From Gordonia jacobaea (GTDB lineage: Bacteria; Actinomycetota; Actinomycetes; Mycobacteriales; Mycobacteriaceae), in the NCBI RefSeq assembly GCF_001186365.1, contig NZ_LDTZ01000013.1, forward strand, positions 434,001 through 498,000: a stretch of 64,000 nucleotides of DNA. The letters are read 5' to 3'. A program made the position numbers and the translations under genes. Positions 1 through 11,337 of this stretch are shown one piece after another. The notes beneath the pieces were generated by a model, which did not search any database, had not been told where the DNA came from, and worked only from the letters and a program-made list of their open reading frames with translations. Each line of letters begins with the position of its first letter. The stretch's first letter is position 1.

Positions 1-125
1 CTTTCGGTGGGGTGGACGGCCCCGACACCCGTGAAGTCGGGTGGGCCAATCGATTCGTTATCGCCTGCGGCCGTCGGCGGGCGGAAATCATTCACGCGTC
101 GTACGGCCTGTACGTGGCGGTGCAT

Positions 126-758
126 TCACGGCCGGTAGACGGGCCCCGAGGGAATCGAGCTCAGCGGAGTGCGTGCGCCCGGATCACGGCCGGGAGCCGA
201 GGGTCCGGGATTCGTTGTTCCCGGACCTGACGTGCCCTTTGCGGCGAAGTGGATCGTGTAGATGATGTCCCGGCCACGCTCGAGTGGAATGTTGAACGAC
301 GACGGCCCCACGAGCGTCAGTCCCGCGGGTACTTCGAGCACAAGGACACTCACCGTCCCGGTCGGGGACTGCACGGTAGCGGGCAAGGTCGTGACGTAAG
401 GGTTGACCGCGACCAGGCGAACCAACACGCCGTTGACCCCGTCGTGCGCGCCGTCGAGCACGGCATTGATCATCACGGACCCATACGCGACAGGGCTTGT
501 GGGCGTGGACGTTTCGGTGCTCGCGGGTGTGCTCGGTGGGGTCGATGACGAGGGCGGGTTGGTCGTCGGCGGCGTGGTTGTTGTTGGCGGTGTTGTCGTC
601 GGCGGCGTCGTGGTTGTCGGCGCCGTGGTGGATGGAGTGGTCACCGACGGCGCGGTCGTGTCGACGTCGGCGTGGGCACCACCCACCCCGAGAGACAGAC
701 ACGCCACGACGACGATGAGTGTGCTCGAGAAAGAACGGAAATGTGTGACGGTACGCAT
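126..758 (-). CDS. secreted Thr/Pro-rich protein of unknown function
   Basis: A 210-residue protein with an N-terminal Sec-type signal peptide (basic start, hydrophobic core around residues 12-26, likely cleavage after AHA near residue 30). A low-complexity linker of Thr, Pro and Ser (about residues 32-85) follows, then a small C-terminal domain (about 90-175) rich in Val, Leu and Thr that looks beta-stranded, and a Pro/Gly-rich tail. The linker resembles cell-wall-spanning spacers in actinobacterial exported proteins. I do not recognise the C-terminal domain and see no lipobox, LPXTG signal or catalytic motif. The ATG start is set by the signal peptide; the ribosome site upstream is weak. 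It has no obvious partner among its neighbours. Confidence 0.6.
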   Translation of the reverse strand: MRTVTHFRSFSSTLIVVVACLSLGVGGAHADVDTTAPSVTTPSTTAPTTTTPPTTTPPTTTTPPTTNPPSSSTPPSTPASTETSTPTSPVAYGSVMINAVLDGAHDGVNGVLVRLVAVNPYVTTLPATVQSPTGTVSVLVLEVPAGLTLVGPSSFNIPLERGRDIIYTIHFAAKGTSGPGTTNPGPSAPGRDPGARTPLSSIPSGPVYRP

Positions 759-912
759 GAGCGGACTCGCGATCTCCCCGACCCGAATCGGATCACTGTG
801 TGACCCCCGATGTCTGATGAGTCCGAATCGGGAGGGCGATCGTTAACACGCGCGAAGAACCGTTATCCACGCGTTATCTGGTGTCATTCACGCGTTCGAC
901 GGCGACCACTGC

Positions 913-2457
913 TCATCTCGACGCCGCATACCGCTTCGTGAGCTCGCCCTTGACCAGCTTGCCGGTGGGTGTGCGAGGCAGATCTGCAACGAAATCGACC
1001 GAGCGTGGAACCTTGTACCGCGCAAGCGAATCGCCCGCGAAGTCGAGGAGCTCGTCGGCAAGCGTCGGCGAGGCCTCGTACGCCGGATCGAGTTGCACGA
1101 GCGCTTTGGCGACCTCGCCGAGGTCGTCATCGGGCACACCGATCACGGCGACGTCGTAGACGGCCGGGTGGTTGATGAGAACGTTCTCGGCTTCTTGGGG
1201 ATAGATGTTGACGCCGCCGGTGATGATCATGAACGCCTTGCGGTCGGTGAGATAGAGGAAACCCTCATCGTCGACGTAGCCCATGTCGCCTGTTGTGGCC
1301 CAGGTCGGGTGTTTCGGGTGATACGCCGACGCCGTCTTGCCCGGGTCGTTGTGGTACTCGAAAGCGGGTGTCTCACGCTCGAAATACACGAGGCCGACGT
1401 CGCCGATGGGCACCTCGTCGCCGGCGTCGTCGCAGATCCTGATGACGCCCATGCCCGCTCGTCCGACGGAACCGGGATGCGTCAACGCGTCCTCGGGGCC
1501 GATGAACGTCGCGCCCGCGGCCTCGGTCGATGCGTAGTATTCGTGGATCACCGGACCCCACCATTCGATCATCGCGCGCTTGACTTCGGCGGGGCACGGG
1601 GCCGCGGCGTGGATCGCCACCTTCAGGCTCGACACGTCGTATTTGTCGCGGATATCCGCGGGCAACTTGAGCATCCTGATGAACATCGTCGGCACCCATT
1701 GGCTGTGCGTGGCGCGATACTCCTCGACGAGACTCAGCGCTTCCTCCGGCTCGAAGTGGTCCATGAACACCACGGTGCCGCCGACAGAATTGGTGACGCC
1801 GCAAAAGCGCAGTGGCGCAGCGTGATACAACGGCGCTGGGGATAGGTAGACGCTCTCGGCGTCGAATCCGTACAGCGGGCTGAAGATCGCGGTGTACGCA
1901 TCGGGGACTTCTGCGACCAAGCCATCCGGTAGCGGTGTGCGAATCCCCTTGGGGCGTCCCGTGGTTCCCGACGAGTAGAGCATGTCGGTGCCGCGGGGTT
2001 CGTCGGTACGCAGCGTGTCCGGTGCTGCCGCCAACACGTCGTCGTAGGGTTCGAAGCCATCGATGACCCCACCCCACGCGATGCGATGACCCGCTTCGGC
2101 AAGCGCTGCGATATCGCCGCTCGTCGAGACCGCTTCTGCCACAGCGGCATCGGCAAACAGCACCTTCGCCGCGCTGTCGGTGAGGATGTAGGCGGTTTCG
2201 TCCGCGGTCAGGTGATGATTGATCGCGGTGACGTAGAGGCCACTGCGGATCGCTGCCCAGTACACCTCGAACATGTGAAGGTTATTGCGCGACACCATCG
2301 CGATCGTGTCGCCAGGACGTAGCCCGAGTTCGTCGAGGTGGTTCGCCAACCGCGCGGAGTTGTCGTCGAGTTCGCGATAGGTGAGTGCGGTTCCGGTTGC
2401 AGCGTCGACGACGGCGGCTTTGTCAGGTGTGGTGGCGGCGATGGTTCCTGGGAACAC
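913..2457 (-). CDS. AMP-forming acyl-CoA synthetase (FadD-like)
   Basis: A 514-residue ANL-superfamily adenylating enzyme, expected to convert a carboxylic acid, ATP and CoA to acyl-CoA through an acyl-AMP intermediate. The P-loop LYSSGTTGRPKG lies near residue 162. The motif YYASTEAAG corresponds to A5, TGDMGYVDDEG to A7 and the hinge, and the C-terminal PRTPTGKLVK carries the catalytic lysine. There is no carrier-protein domain. The GTG start is supported by a GAGGAG ribosome site about seven bases upstream. It lies downstream of acnR on the same strand with a 119-base gap and is probably a separate unit. Substrate cannot be read from sequence; a medium- or long-chain fatty acid or an aromatic acid are both possible. 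Confidence 0.85.
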   Translation of the reverse strand: MFPGTIAATTPDKAAVVDAATGTALTYRELDDNSARLANHLDELGLRPGDTIAMVSRNNLHMFEVYWAAIRSGLYVTAINHHLTADETAYILTDSAAKVLFADAAVAEAVSTSGDIAALAEAGHRIAWGGVIDGFEPYDDVLAAAPDTLRTDEPRGTDMLYSSGTTGRPKGIRTPLPDGLVAEVPDAYTAIFSPLYGFDAESVYLSPAPLYHAAPLRFCGVTNSVGGTVVFMDHFEPEEALSLVEEYRATHSQWVPTMFIRMLKLPADIRDKYDVSSLKVAIHAAAPCPAEVKRAMIEWWGPVIHEYYASTEAAGATFIGPEDALTHPGSVGRAGMGVIRICDDAGDEVPIGDVGLVYFERETPAFEYHNDPGKTASAYHPKHPTWATTGDMGYVDDEGFLYLTDRKAFMIITGGVNIYPQEAENVLINHPAVYDVAVIGVPDDDLGEVAKALVQLDPAYEASPTLADELLDFAGDSLARYKVPRSVDFVADLPRTPTGKLVKGELTKRYAASR

Positions 2458-2576
2458 GACGATCTCCTCGATGACTCGGGATACGGACGATGCCGAGTGT
2501 GATCGGCATCATGCGAGATCGTATACCGAGCGATAGTTCGGCGGGGCCGTCATTGCCGCAATGGCGGGCGCCTAAC

Positions 2577-3155
2577 TCATGACTCCGCAGTGGCGCGCGA
2601 GCGCACCGAAGCCTCCACGAGGTCGAGAACTGCCGACAGGTCGTCGGTAGGACGTCCCGAAGCCAATCGGGTGATCAGCCCGTCGAGGACGAGGTCGAGG
2701 TAGTCGAGCAGAACGTCGGTGGGGACGTCGTCACGCAGTCGGCCGGTCTCACGGCCGCGTTCGAGTCGATCGAGAGTGGCCTTCTCGAGCTCAGCCGAGC
2801 GTTCCAGCCATGCCGACCGGAACGTCGGATCGGTGCGGAGCTTCCGCGCGATTTCCAGCCGCGTGCCCAACCAATCGAAATCCTGTGGGCGCGCGAGCAT
2901 GTCGCGCATGACCTGAACAAGGCCCTGCTCTGCCGCGACGTCGGCCATGCGTTCGGCGTCTTCCCGTGCGAGCGCGAGGAAGAGTGCCTCCTTGTCGCGG
3001 AAATGATGAAAGATCGCACCGCGAGAGAGTCCTGTCGACTCCTCGATGCGTTTGACCGTCGCTCCGTCGTAGCCGTACTCCGCGAAGCAATGCCGCGCGC
3101 CGTCGAGAATCTCCCGACGACGCGCGGCAAGGCGGTCATCACTGACCTTGGGCAC
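2577..3155 (-). CDS. acnR: TetR-family repressor AcnR
   Basis: A 192-residue TetR regulator. The N-terminal helix-turn-helix (about residues 10-60, including TVKRIEESTGLSRGAIFHHF) is canonical and the rest is an all-helical ligand and dimer domain. It starts (GTG) 13 bases after the acn stop codon on the same strand, the arrangement of acn-acnR in Corynebacterium glutamicum and of acn-Rv1474c in mycobacteria. In C. glutamicum AcnR represses acn. A perfect copy of the inverted repeat reported there lies in the acn promoter of this window, so negative autoregulation of the acn-acnR transcript is likely. Confidence 0.88.
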   Translation of the reverse strand: MPKVSDDRLAARRREILDGARHCFAEYGYDGATVKRIEESTGLSRGAIFHHFRDKEALFLALAREDAERMADVAAEQGLVQVMRDMLARPQDFDWLGTRLEIARKLRTDPTFRSAWLERSAELEKATLDRLERGRETGRLRDDVPTDVLLDYLDLVLDGLITRLASGRPTDDLSAVLDLVEASVRSRATAES

Positions 3156-3168
3156 TGCTATCGCCCTG

Positions 3169-6003
<2,835 letters not shown>

Positions 6004-6233
6004 GACTTAATCCACTCTCCTCGTGCCGACGGGCTGCGTCGGCGTCGTTCGACGTCTCACGTGTGCGCACGTGGACTGCTTGGCCGGCTCGTCGACGAAC
6101 GCCGCTCGTCGACTCCGACCGTGACCCGACGGGCTGCGCCGGGTGTTCGAGTGCTGTCGGTGGCGCCGGTGGGTGGTACCGATGCCTCCCTGCCCTCGCG
6201 GGGCGGCCACGGGGCCGCCGTGGTCACCGTGTC

Positions 6234-6263
6234 ATCCTAACAGTACGGCTGTACTGTTTACAA
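6234..6263 (-). promoter_or_regulatory. acn promoter
   Basis: On the minus strand a -35-like TTGTAA (6263-6258) and a -10-like TAGGAT (6239-6234) are separated by 18 bases. The spacer is almost entirely filled by the AcnR inverted repeat, so bound repressor would block RNA polymerase. The transcription start itself is inferred, not seen. Confidence 0.65.
6241..6256. promoter_or_regulatory. AcnR operator
   Basis: CAGTACGGCTGTACTG is a perfect six-base inverted repeat with a four-base spacer. Its minus-strand reading fits the C. glutamicum AcnR motif CAGNACnnncGTACTG at every defined position. It sits between the -35 and -10 of acn, and the acnR gene is the next gene after acn. Confidence 0.82.
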
Positions 6264-6514
6264 CACGCGACACGCCCGTTTACCGCCTACCTACAGCATC
6301 CTCCATTCTGTCGCATGGCACGAGGCGAGGGTCACGCGGTCGTGTGCGCGTCGGCGACATTTAATGGCTGCGAAACCTTCTCCGGTGACACGCGGGGGTG
6401 GGTCCCCGGCCGTGACGACCCATTGGGCAGGATTGTCGTGGCAGCGCGCATGCGGTTCGGAGCATGCGGTAGGTGCACGCAGTTTCGAGCAGAACAGAAA
6501 GTTGGGTACAGCCG

Positions 6515-7099
6515 ATGAGTCCAGGTCCACAGGGCTACCCCGCGATCATTCCTGCGAATGTCGACATGACGGCCCTGCGGCAAGAACTGCTTGCCGACCA
6601 CGTCGCCGCACCCGCCGATCAGGAACCAGCGCTTCGCGCCCTCGTGGCCCGGGCCGAGTCCGACGGGCATGACCTCAACGTGGTCGTTCTGACCGTGCCG
6701 CAGCCGAACTTCACCTACTACCGCGACATCGCCACCCAGTTGCAGTCCGAGGTCGGTGGGACCGTGCTGGTCATCGGCCCGAACTCGGTCGGTAGCTCGT
6801 CGGCCGACTTCAGTCGCGTGGTGCAGGAGCAGGCCATGGACGACCTGACGCTGCAGAATCCGTCCGTCGCCGCCACACAGATGTACGACGAACTGACGTC
6901 GCCGCAGATCGACTGGACGCTCGTGACGCTCCTCCTGGTGGTCGTGACGATCATCGGTGCCGTGCTCGCGCGTGTGCGGACCGTACGTGCGCGTCGGCGC
7001 CGCGGTGAGGTCGCGCAACCGGCTGCACAACCGCCGCGAGCAGCCGAGTCGACCTCGGGTGACGACGTGGTGTCGGCGACCGAGTCGTCCGCCCGCTGA
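6515..7099 (+). CDS. Rv1476-like membrane protein
   Basis: A protein of 194 residues from the ATG at 6515; the frame is open further upstream, but this ATG fits the family's usual N-terminus. The soluble N-terminal domain (about residues 1-135) contains the pattern ADHVAAPADQEPALR, as in the M. tuberculosis Rv1476 family. One membrane helix (about 141-160, LVTLLLVVVTIIGAVLA) follows, then a basic, disordered tail. It is the gene between acn and ripA, exactly as in mycobacteria. The soluble part resembles the extracytoplasmic TPM-like fold, but that is an inference. No enzymatic motif is visible; a cell-envelope role is suggested only by the neighbouring RipA. Confidence 0.75.
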   Translation: MSPGPQGYPAIIPANVDMTALRQELLADHVAAPADQEPALRALVARAESDGHDLNVVVLTVPQPNFTYYRDIATQLQSEVGGTVLVIGPNSVGSSSADFSRVVQEQAMDDLTLQNPSVAATQMYDELTSPQIDWTLVTLLLVVVTIIGAVLARVRTVRARRRRGEVAQPAAQPPRAAESTSGDDVVSATESSAR

Positions 7100-7472
7100 G
7101 GCAGGCTGCACCAACCAACCTCGCGAAGCTCGGACCCGGGTCGTACGGCACAACCGGGTCTCGTCGTCGTTCGACGCTCTGTTGCCAATTCGATACCTGG
7201 CAAGTCATGTCACCCTTTGGGCTGTTCACGGCATTTTCCCAGGTAATCACCCCTATGTAATTCGTTGCAGCGGTTTTCTCGTGTGTCCGATGTGACGTAC
7301 GGTTCTCATGTCGCTTGTGTTGCTGTTGGTATCCAATGCACCACATGTGGTAGGTGATGCACGTTGGTTGGTTGGGGAAGACGTGCACCCTGTGTTCGGA
7401 CATGGAGATGCGTGCGACTCGAGACGGTGCGACTCGAGGCATGACATCGCCGGCGAGGGCGAGGAGTTTCAC
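7100..7472 (+). other. ripA upstream region
   Basis: A gap of 373 bases without a gene. It contains a 12-base palindrome, ACCACATGTGGT (7340-7351), and a 12-base direct repeat close to the ripA ribosome site (7412-7438). The frame of ripA is open back to 7308, but that extension has no signal-peptide character and is treated as leader. I could not identify a convincing promoter or a known riboswitch. Confidence 0.5.
7412..7438 (+). repeat. 12-base direct repeat before ripA
   Basis: GTGCGACTCGAG occurs at 7412-7423 and again at 7427-7438, a 15-base period, ending 22 bases before the ripA ribosome site. It could be a regulator site or a leader RNA element; nothing proves either. Confidence 0.55.
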
Positions 7473-9026
7473 GTGAGGCGAGTGACCACCGGTGTGGCTC
7501 GTGGTACCCCGGGGCGGGGTAGGCCGCGATTCGCACGTCTAGGGGCCGTACTTGCGGTCGCGATACTCAGCGGAATGGGTGCGGGCCAGGCATTGGCCGC
7601 TCCTGGCGCGACGGCGCCGAAAAAGCCGACGAGTGCGGTGTCGACGTTGATCAATCAGATCGCGACGGCAAATCAGAACATTAAGGATCTCGACGGAGCG
7701 GTCGCCGTTCGCCAGGAGAACGCCAACAGGTCGCTTGCCGATTATCAGAACTCGATCGCGGCGCAGCAGCTGGCCACCCAGGCGGCATCCGGCGCCGAGA
7801 ACTCTCTCACCAAAGCCAACCGTGCTGCCAAAGACGCCCAGAAATCGTTCGATGCACTGATCCGCGATGTCTATCGGAATGGCACCACGTCGAGTTCGAT
7901 GACCAAGTACGTGTCCTCCGACAATCCCGACAGGGTGCTCGAGCGGATGTCGACGCTCGACCGGCTCGCCCGGAACCAGCAGGACACGATCCGTCGCCTG
8001 CAGGTGGCCCGCAACCAACAAGCCAACAGGGTGTCGGCGCTCGAAGCTCTCAAACGGCAGGCGGCGCTTGCCACCTCGGGCGCGGAGCAGCGCAAGAACG
8101 ACGCACTTGCCGCCGTACGCGAAGCCCGGTCGGCGATGCTCAACGAACAGCAGCGTCGCAATTCGCTCGTGACTCAACGTGATTCGGTCCAGCAGAAACT
8201 CGACAAGCTGCGTGGCACGGTCACAACACCCAAGAAGGTCGACGCTCCCGCGCCGACCGACCTGTTGTCGGGACTCTTCCCCGGAATCCCGGGACTCCCG
8301 GGACCTCGTCCGAGCGCGCCCGGCGCGACTCAGGTCGAAGGGACGAGTGACAACCAAGCGCTTCAGGTGGCCGCGGAGGCCGCCGCTCGTCTCGCGGGAG
8401 ACCTTGGCCAGAAGGCACTCGCGGCAATGGTCGGCCAGGCGCAGATCCCGCACTCGGAACTCCTCGACGAACTCGGCCTCGGGGGTGCGTCGCTGGGATC
8501 CTCCGGTGCCGACAGCATCGCCAGCAGGCTCGGTTCCGGCAGTCTCGGCACGCTGTTCGGCAGCTCCTCGGGCGGCGGTGGCCCGGTGCGTCCTGGTCTG
8601 CGTGGCCCTCAGGCCGTCGAGATCGTGGTGAACCGCGCGCTCTCGCAGCTCAACGTGCCCTACGCGTGGGGTGGTGGTGACGCCAACGGTCCCACCCTCG
8701 GTATCCGCGACGGTGGTGTTGCCGACAGCTACGGCGACTACAACAAGGTGGGCTTCGACTGCTCGGGCCTCATGATGTACGCGTTCGGAGGTGTCGGTAT
8801 CCAGCTCCCGCACTACACGGGTTACCAGTACACATCGGGTCCCCAGGTGCCGCTGGCGCAGATGCAGCGTGGCGACATGATCTTCTACGGTCCCAATGCG
8901 AGTGAGCATGTCGCGCTCTACCTCGGCGACAACAAGATGGTCGAGGCGCCGCAGTCGGGCGACGTCGTCAAGGTGTCGCCGCTGCGGACGGCGGGCGCGA
9001 TGCCCAACGTGGTGCGCCTGCTCTGA
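7473..9026 (+). CDS. ripA: peptidoglycan endopeptidase RipA (NlpC/P60)
   Basis: A secreted D,L-endopeptidase of 517 residues that should cleave peptidoglycan stem peptides during daughter-cell separation. From the GTG at 7473 the protein begins with a basic region and a signal peptide ending at QALAAPG (about residue 46). A long coiled-coil domain (about 60-235, the regulatory helix region in M. tuberculosis RipA), a Gly/Pro/Ser-rich linker and the C-terminal NlpC/P60 domain (about 385-517) follow. The catalytic cysteine is in FDCSGL and the histidine in HVALYLG. GAGGAG six bases upstream decides the start; the frame is open back to 7308, but that extension has no signal-peptide character. 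The adjacent ripB paralogue of mycobacteria is absent here. Confidence 0.92.
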   Translation: MRRVTTGVARGTPGRGRPRFARLGAVLAVAILSGMGAGQALAAPGATAPKKPTSAVSTLINQIATANQNIKDLDGAVAVRQENANRSLADYQNSIAAQQLATQAASGAENSLTKANRAAKDAQKSFDALIRDVYRNGTTSSSMTKYVSSDNPDRVLERMSTLDRLARNQQDTIRRLQVARNQQANRVSALEALKRQAALATSGAEQRKNDALAAVREARSAMLNEQQRRNSLVTQRDSVQQKLDKLRGTVTTPKKVDAPAPTDLLSGLFPGIPGLPGPRPSAPGATQVEGTSDNQALQVAAEAAARLAGDLGQKALAAMVGQAQIPHSELLDELGLGGASLGSSGADSIASRLGSGSLGTLFGSSSGGGGPVRPGLRGPQAVEIVVNRALSQLNVPYAWGGGDANGPTLGIRDGGVADSYGDYNKVGFDCSGLMMYAFGGVGIQLPHYTGYQYTSGPQVPLAQMQRGDMIFYGPNASEHVALYLGDNKMVEAPQSGDVVKVSPLRTAGAMPNVVRLL

Positions 9027-9188
9027 TTCCGCACCGAGCCGGATGCCGTGATACCGCGCCATCCGAACGACCTTCTTGGCGCGTTTTCAGGACGCACGGC
9101 TAGGCTGGCTTGCAATCATGTCGGCAACCGATTCTGCGAAGGCACAACGCGGCTGCGCCGGGATCCGGACGAACCTTAGGAGTAGGGG

Positions 9189-10409
9189 TTGACCTCTTCG
9201 CATCCGAACACTGAGCAGGCGCACGCCGCGTCGAACTCGGGCGGGGGAGCGGTGACGCTCAGCGACGACGACGTGAAGCTCGTGGAACGTGCGATCTATG
9301 AGGTCAAGCGTGTGATCGTCGGCCAGGATCAGCTCGTCGAGCGCATCCTCGTCGGACTGCTCGCTCGCGGGCACATCCTCCTCGAGGGTGTCCCCGGTGT
9401 GGCCAAGACGCTCGCGGTCGAGACGTTCGCGAAGGTCATCGGCGGCAGCTTCTCCCGCGTTCAGTTCACGCCAGACCTCGTGCCAACCGATCTGCTCGGA
9501 ACGCGCATCTACCGCCAGGGCCGTGAGGAGTTCGACACCGAGCTCGGCCCGGTTGTCGCGAACTTCCTCCTCGCCGACGAAATCAACCGTGCACCGGCAA
9601 AGGTGCAGTCGGCGCTCCTCGAGGTGATGGCCGAGCGGCACGTCTCGATCGGCGGAACCACCTATCCGATGCCGAGCCCATTCCTCGTCATGGCGACGCA
9701 GAACCCCATCGAGAACGAGGGTGTCTACCCGCTGCCCGAGGCGCAGCGCGACCGCTTCCTGTTCAAGATCCTCGTCGACTACCCGTCGGTCGAGGAAGAG
9801 CGCGAGATCGTCTACCGGATGGGCAATGTGCCACCGAGCGCGGCGCAGATCCTCGATCCGGAGACGACGATCCGGCTGCAGGAGACCGCGGCCAACGTGT
9901 TCGTCCACCATGCTTTGGTCGACTATGTCGTCCGTGTCATCAACGCGACCCGACGTCCCGCCGAGCTCGGTCTGCACGACGTCGATTCCTGGTTGTCCTA
10001 CGGCGCCTCACCGCGTGCGACGCTCGGCATCGTTGCGGCTGCCCGCGCGCTGGCACTCGTGCGTGGTCGCGATTACGTGATCCCCGCCGACATCGTCGAG
10101 CTCATCCCCGACGTCCTGCGCCATCGTCTGGTGCTGAGCTACGACGCTCTCGCCGACGAGGTCACAGCCGACCAGATCATCAACCGCATCCTGCAGACCA
10201 TCGGGTTGCCGCAGGTGGGTACACAGCCCGTGCAGCAACAGTCGCCGCCGATGCAGGCGATGCCGGGTCAGCCCGGCGTCGGACCACAGGCCCCGGGCGT
10301 GAACGGCGCACCCGGTCAGAACCCGCAACAGGTACAGCCGGTCAACGGTGCACAGGGCCGCTACCCGGCGGGGCCGGCCAACCAGACGTCAGCGCGGTAT
10401 GGCGGCTAA
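9189..10409 (+). CDS. moxR: MoxR-family AAA+ ATPase
   Basis: A 406-residue MoxR ATPase, thought to act as a chaperone for VWA-domain partners. Walker A GVPGVAKT lies near residue 66 and Walker B LLADEINRAP near 122. The sensor region ATQNPIENEGVYPLPEAQRDRF is diagnostic, and a Gln/Pro-rich tail of about 70 residues follows the AAA+ core. The TTG start is supported by AGGAG six bases upstream. It overlaps the following DUF58 gene by 11 bases and is co-directional with the VWA gene, the usual moxR/DUF58/VWA operon. Its substrate here is unknown. Confidence 0.9.
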   Translation: MTSSHPNTEQAHAASNSGGGAVTLSDDDVKLVERAIYEVKRVIVGQDQLVERILVGLLARGHILLEGVPGVAKTLAVETFAKVIGGSFSRVQFTPDLVPTDLLGTRIYRQGREEFDTELGPVVANFLLADEINRAPAKVQSALLEVMAERHVSIGGTTYPMPSPFLVMATQNPIENEGVYPLPEAQRDRFLFKILVDYPSVEEEREIVYRMGNVPPSAAQILDPETTIRLQETAANVFVHHALVDYVVRVINATRRPAELGLHDVDSWLSYGASPRATLGIVAAARALALVRGRDYVIPADIVELIPDVLRHRLVLSYDALADEVTADQIINRILQTIGLPQVGTQPVQQQSPPMQAMPGQPGVGPQAPGVNGAPGQNPQQVQPVNGAQGRYPAGPANQTSARYGG

Positions 10410-11337
10410 CAGCACACTGCCGTCGCTCGAATCAGGCCTGCTCGACGAACCGCAGCTCTCGGCAGCGCTGAAGTCGCTCGAACTGACGGTGCGCCGCAAG
10501 CTCGACGGCGTGCTGCAGGGCGAACACCAGGGACTGATTCCGGGACCGGGTTCCGAACCGGGAGAGGCACGGCCGTACCAGCCCGGCGACGATATCCGCC
10601 GGATGGAGTGGTCGGTCACTGCCCGTACGACCCAGCCCCATGTCCGTCAGATGATCGCCGACCGCGAGCTCGAGACGTGGCTCGTCGTCGACGCGTCAGC
10701 GAGCCTCGACTTCGGCACCGTCGCCCACACCAAACGTGAGCTCGCGGTGGCCGCGTCGTCGGCCATCGTGCATCTCACCTCCGGTGGTGGCAATCGCCAC
10801 GGCGCGGTGGTGTGTACCGGCGACAAGATCGTCCGCGTACCCGCCCACGCCGGGCGTGCCCACGACCTGAGTCTGCTGAAGACGATCGCCACCACCCGTC
10901 GCGCGGAACCCGGCGTGCGGGGCGACCTGAAAGCAGGACTCGAAGCGCTGCGCCGACCGCAGCGGCGTCGCGGACTGGCGGTCGTGATCAGCGACTTCCT
11001 GGGTCCGATCGACTGGGAGCGCTCGCTGCGCGCCATCGGCGCCCATCACGAGCTGCTGGCGATCGAGGTTCTCGACCCACGCGATCTGGAATTGCCACCC
11101 ATCGGCGACGTCACCCTCGCCGACGCCGAGTCGGGTGAGATCAGGCAGGTCACGATCACCGAGTCGCTGCGTCGCGACTTCGCCGACGCTGCCCGAGCTC
11201 ACCAGCAGAAGGTGCATCGGACCATCCGTGGCTGTGGCGGCCCCGTGTTGTCGCTGCGTACCGACCGGGACTGGATCAACGACATGGTGAAGTTCGTGGG
11301 GCGTCGTCGCCGCGGACTCGCCGCCGGGGTTGGGTGA
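10399..11337 (+). CDS. DUF58 protein, MoxR partner
   Basis: A 312-residue DUF58 protein (Rv1480-like). The DUF58 signature near residues 55-80 includes the run RPYQPGDDIRRMEWSVTAR. The fold continues into a VWA-like region (ELETWLVVDASASLDFG, a degenerate MIDAS) and ends with a basic tail. The ATG at 10399 lies inside the end of moxR, and the frame runs open upstream only as shadow, so the overlapping start is preferred. DUF58 proteins accompany MoxR and VWA proteins; the precise function is unproven. Confidence 0.85.
   Translation: MAANSTLPSLESGLLDEPQLSAALKSLELTVRRKLDGVLQGEHQGLIPGPGSEPGEARPYQPGDDIRRMEWSVTARTTQPHVRQMIADRELETWLVVDASASLDFGTVAHTKRELAVAASSAIVHLTSGGGNRHGAVVCTGDKIVRVPAHAGRAHDLSLLKTIATTRRAEPGVRGDLKAGLEALRRPQRRRGLAVVISDFLGPIDWERSLRAIGAHHELLAIEVLDPRDLELPPIGDVTLADAESGEIRQVTITESLRRDFADAARAHQQKVHRTIRGCGGPVLSLRTDRDWINDMVKFVGRRRRGLAAGVG

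Larger units (their letters stand above)
6004..6514. other. acn leader and acn/Rv1476-like intergenic region
   Basis: This 511-base stretch has no supportable gene. Positions 6004-6227 would be the untranslated leader of acn on the minus strand, and the acn promoter and operator follow at 6234-6263. The remaining 250 bases up to the next gene presumably hold its promoter, but no convincing -35/-10 pair or hairpin terminator was found by eye. Confidence 0.6.

Noticed and set aside
7100-7472. Possible c-di-AMP riboswitch or MtrA sites upstream of ripA
   Set aside because: I could not find the conserved riboswitch core, and GTAA-type repeats have inconsistent spacing; no claim can be supported.
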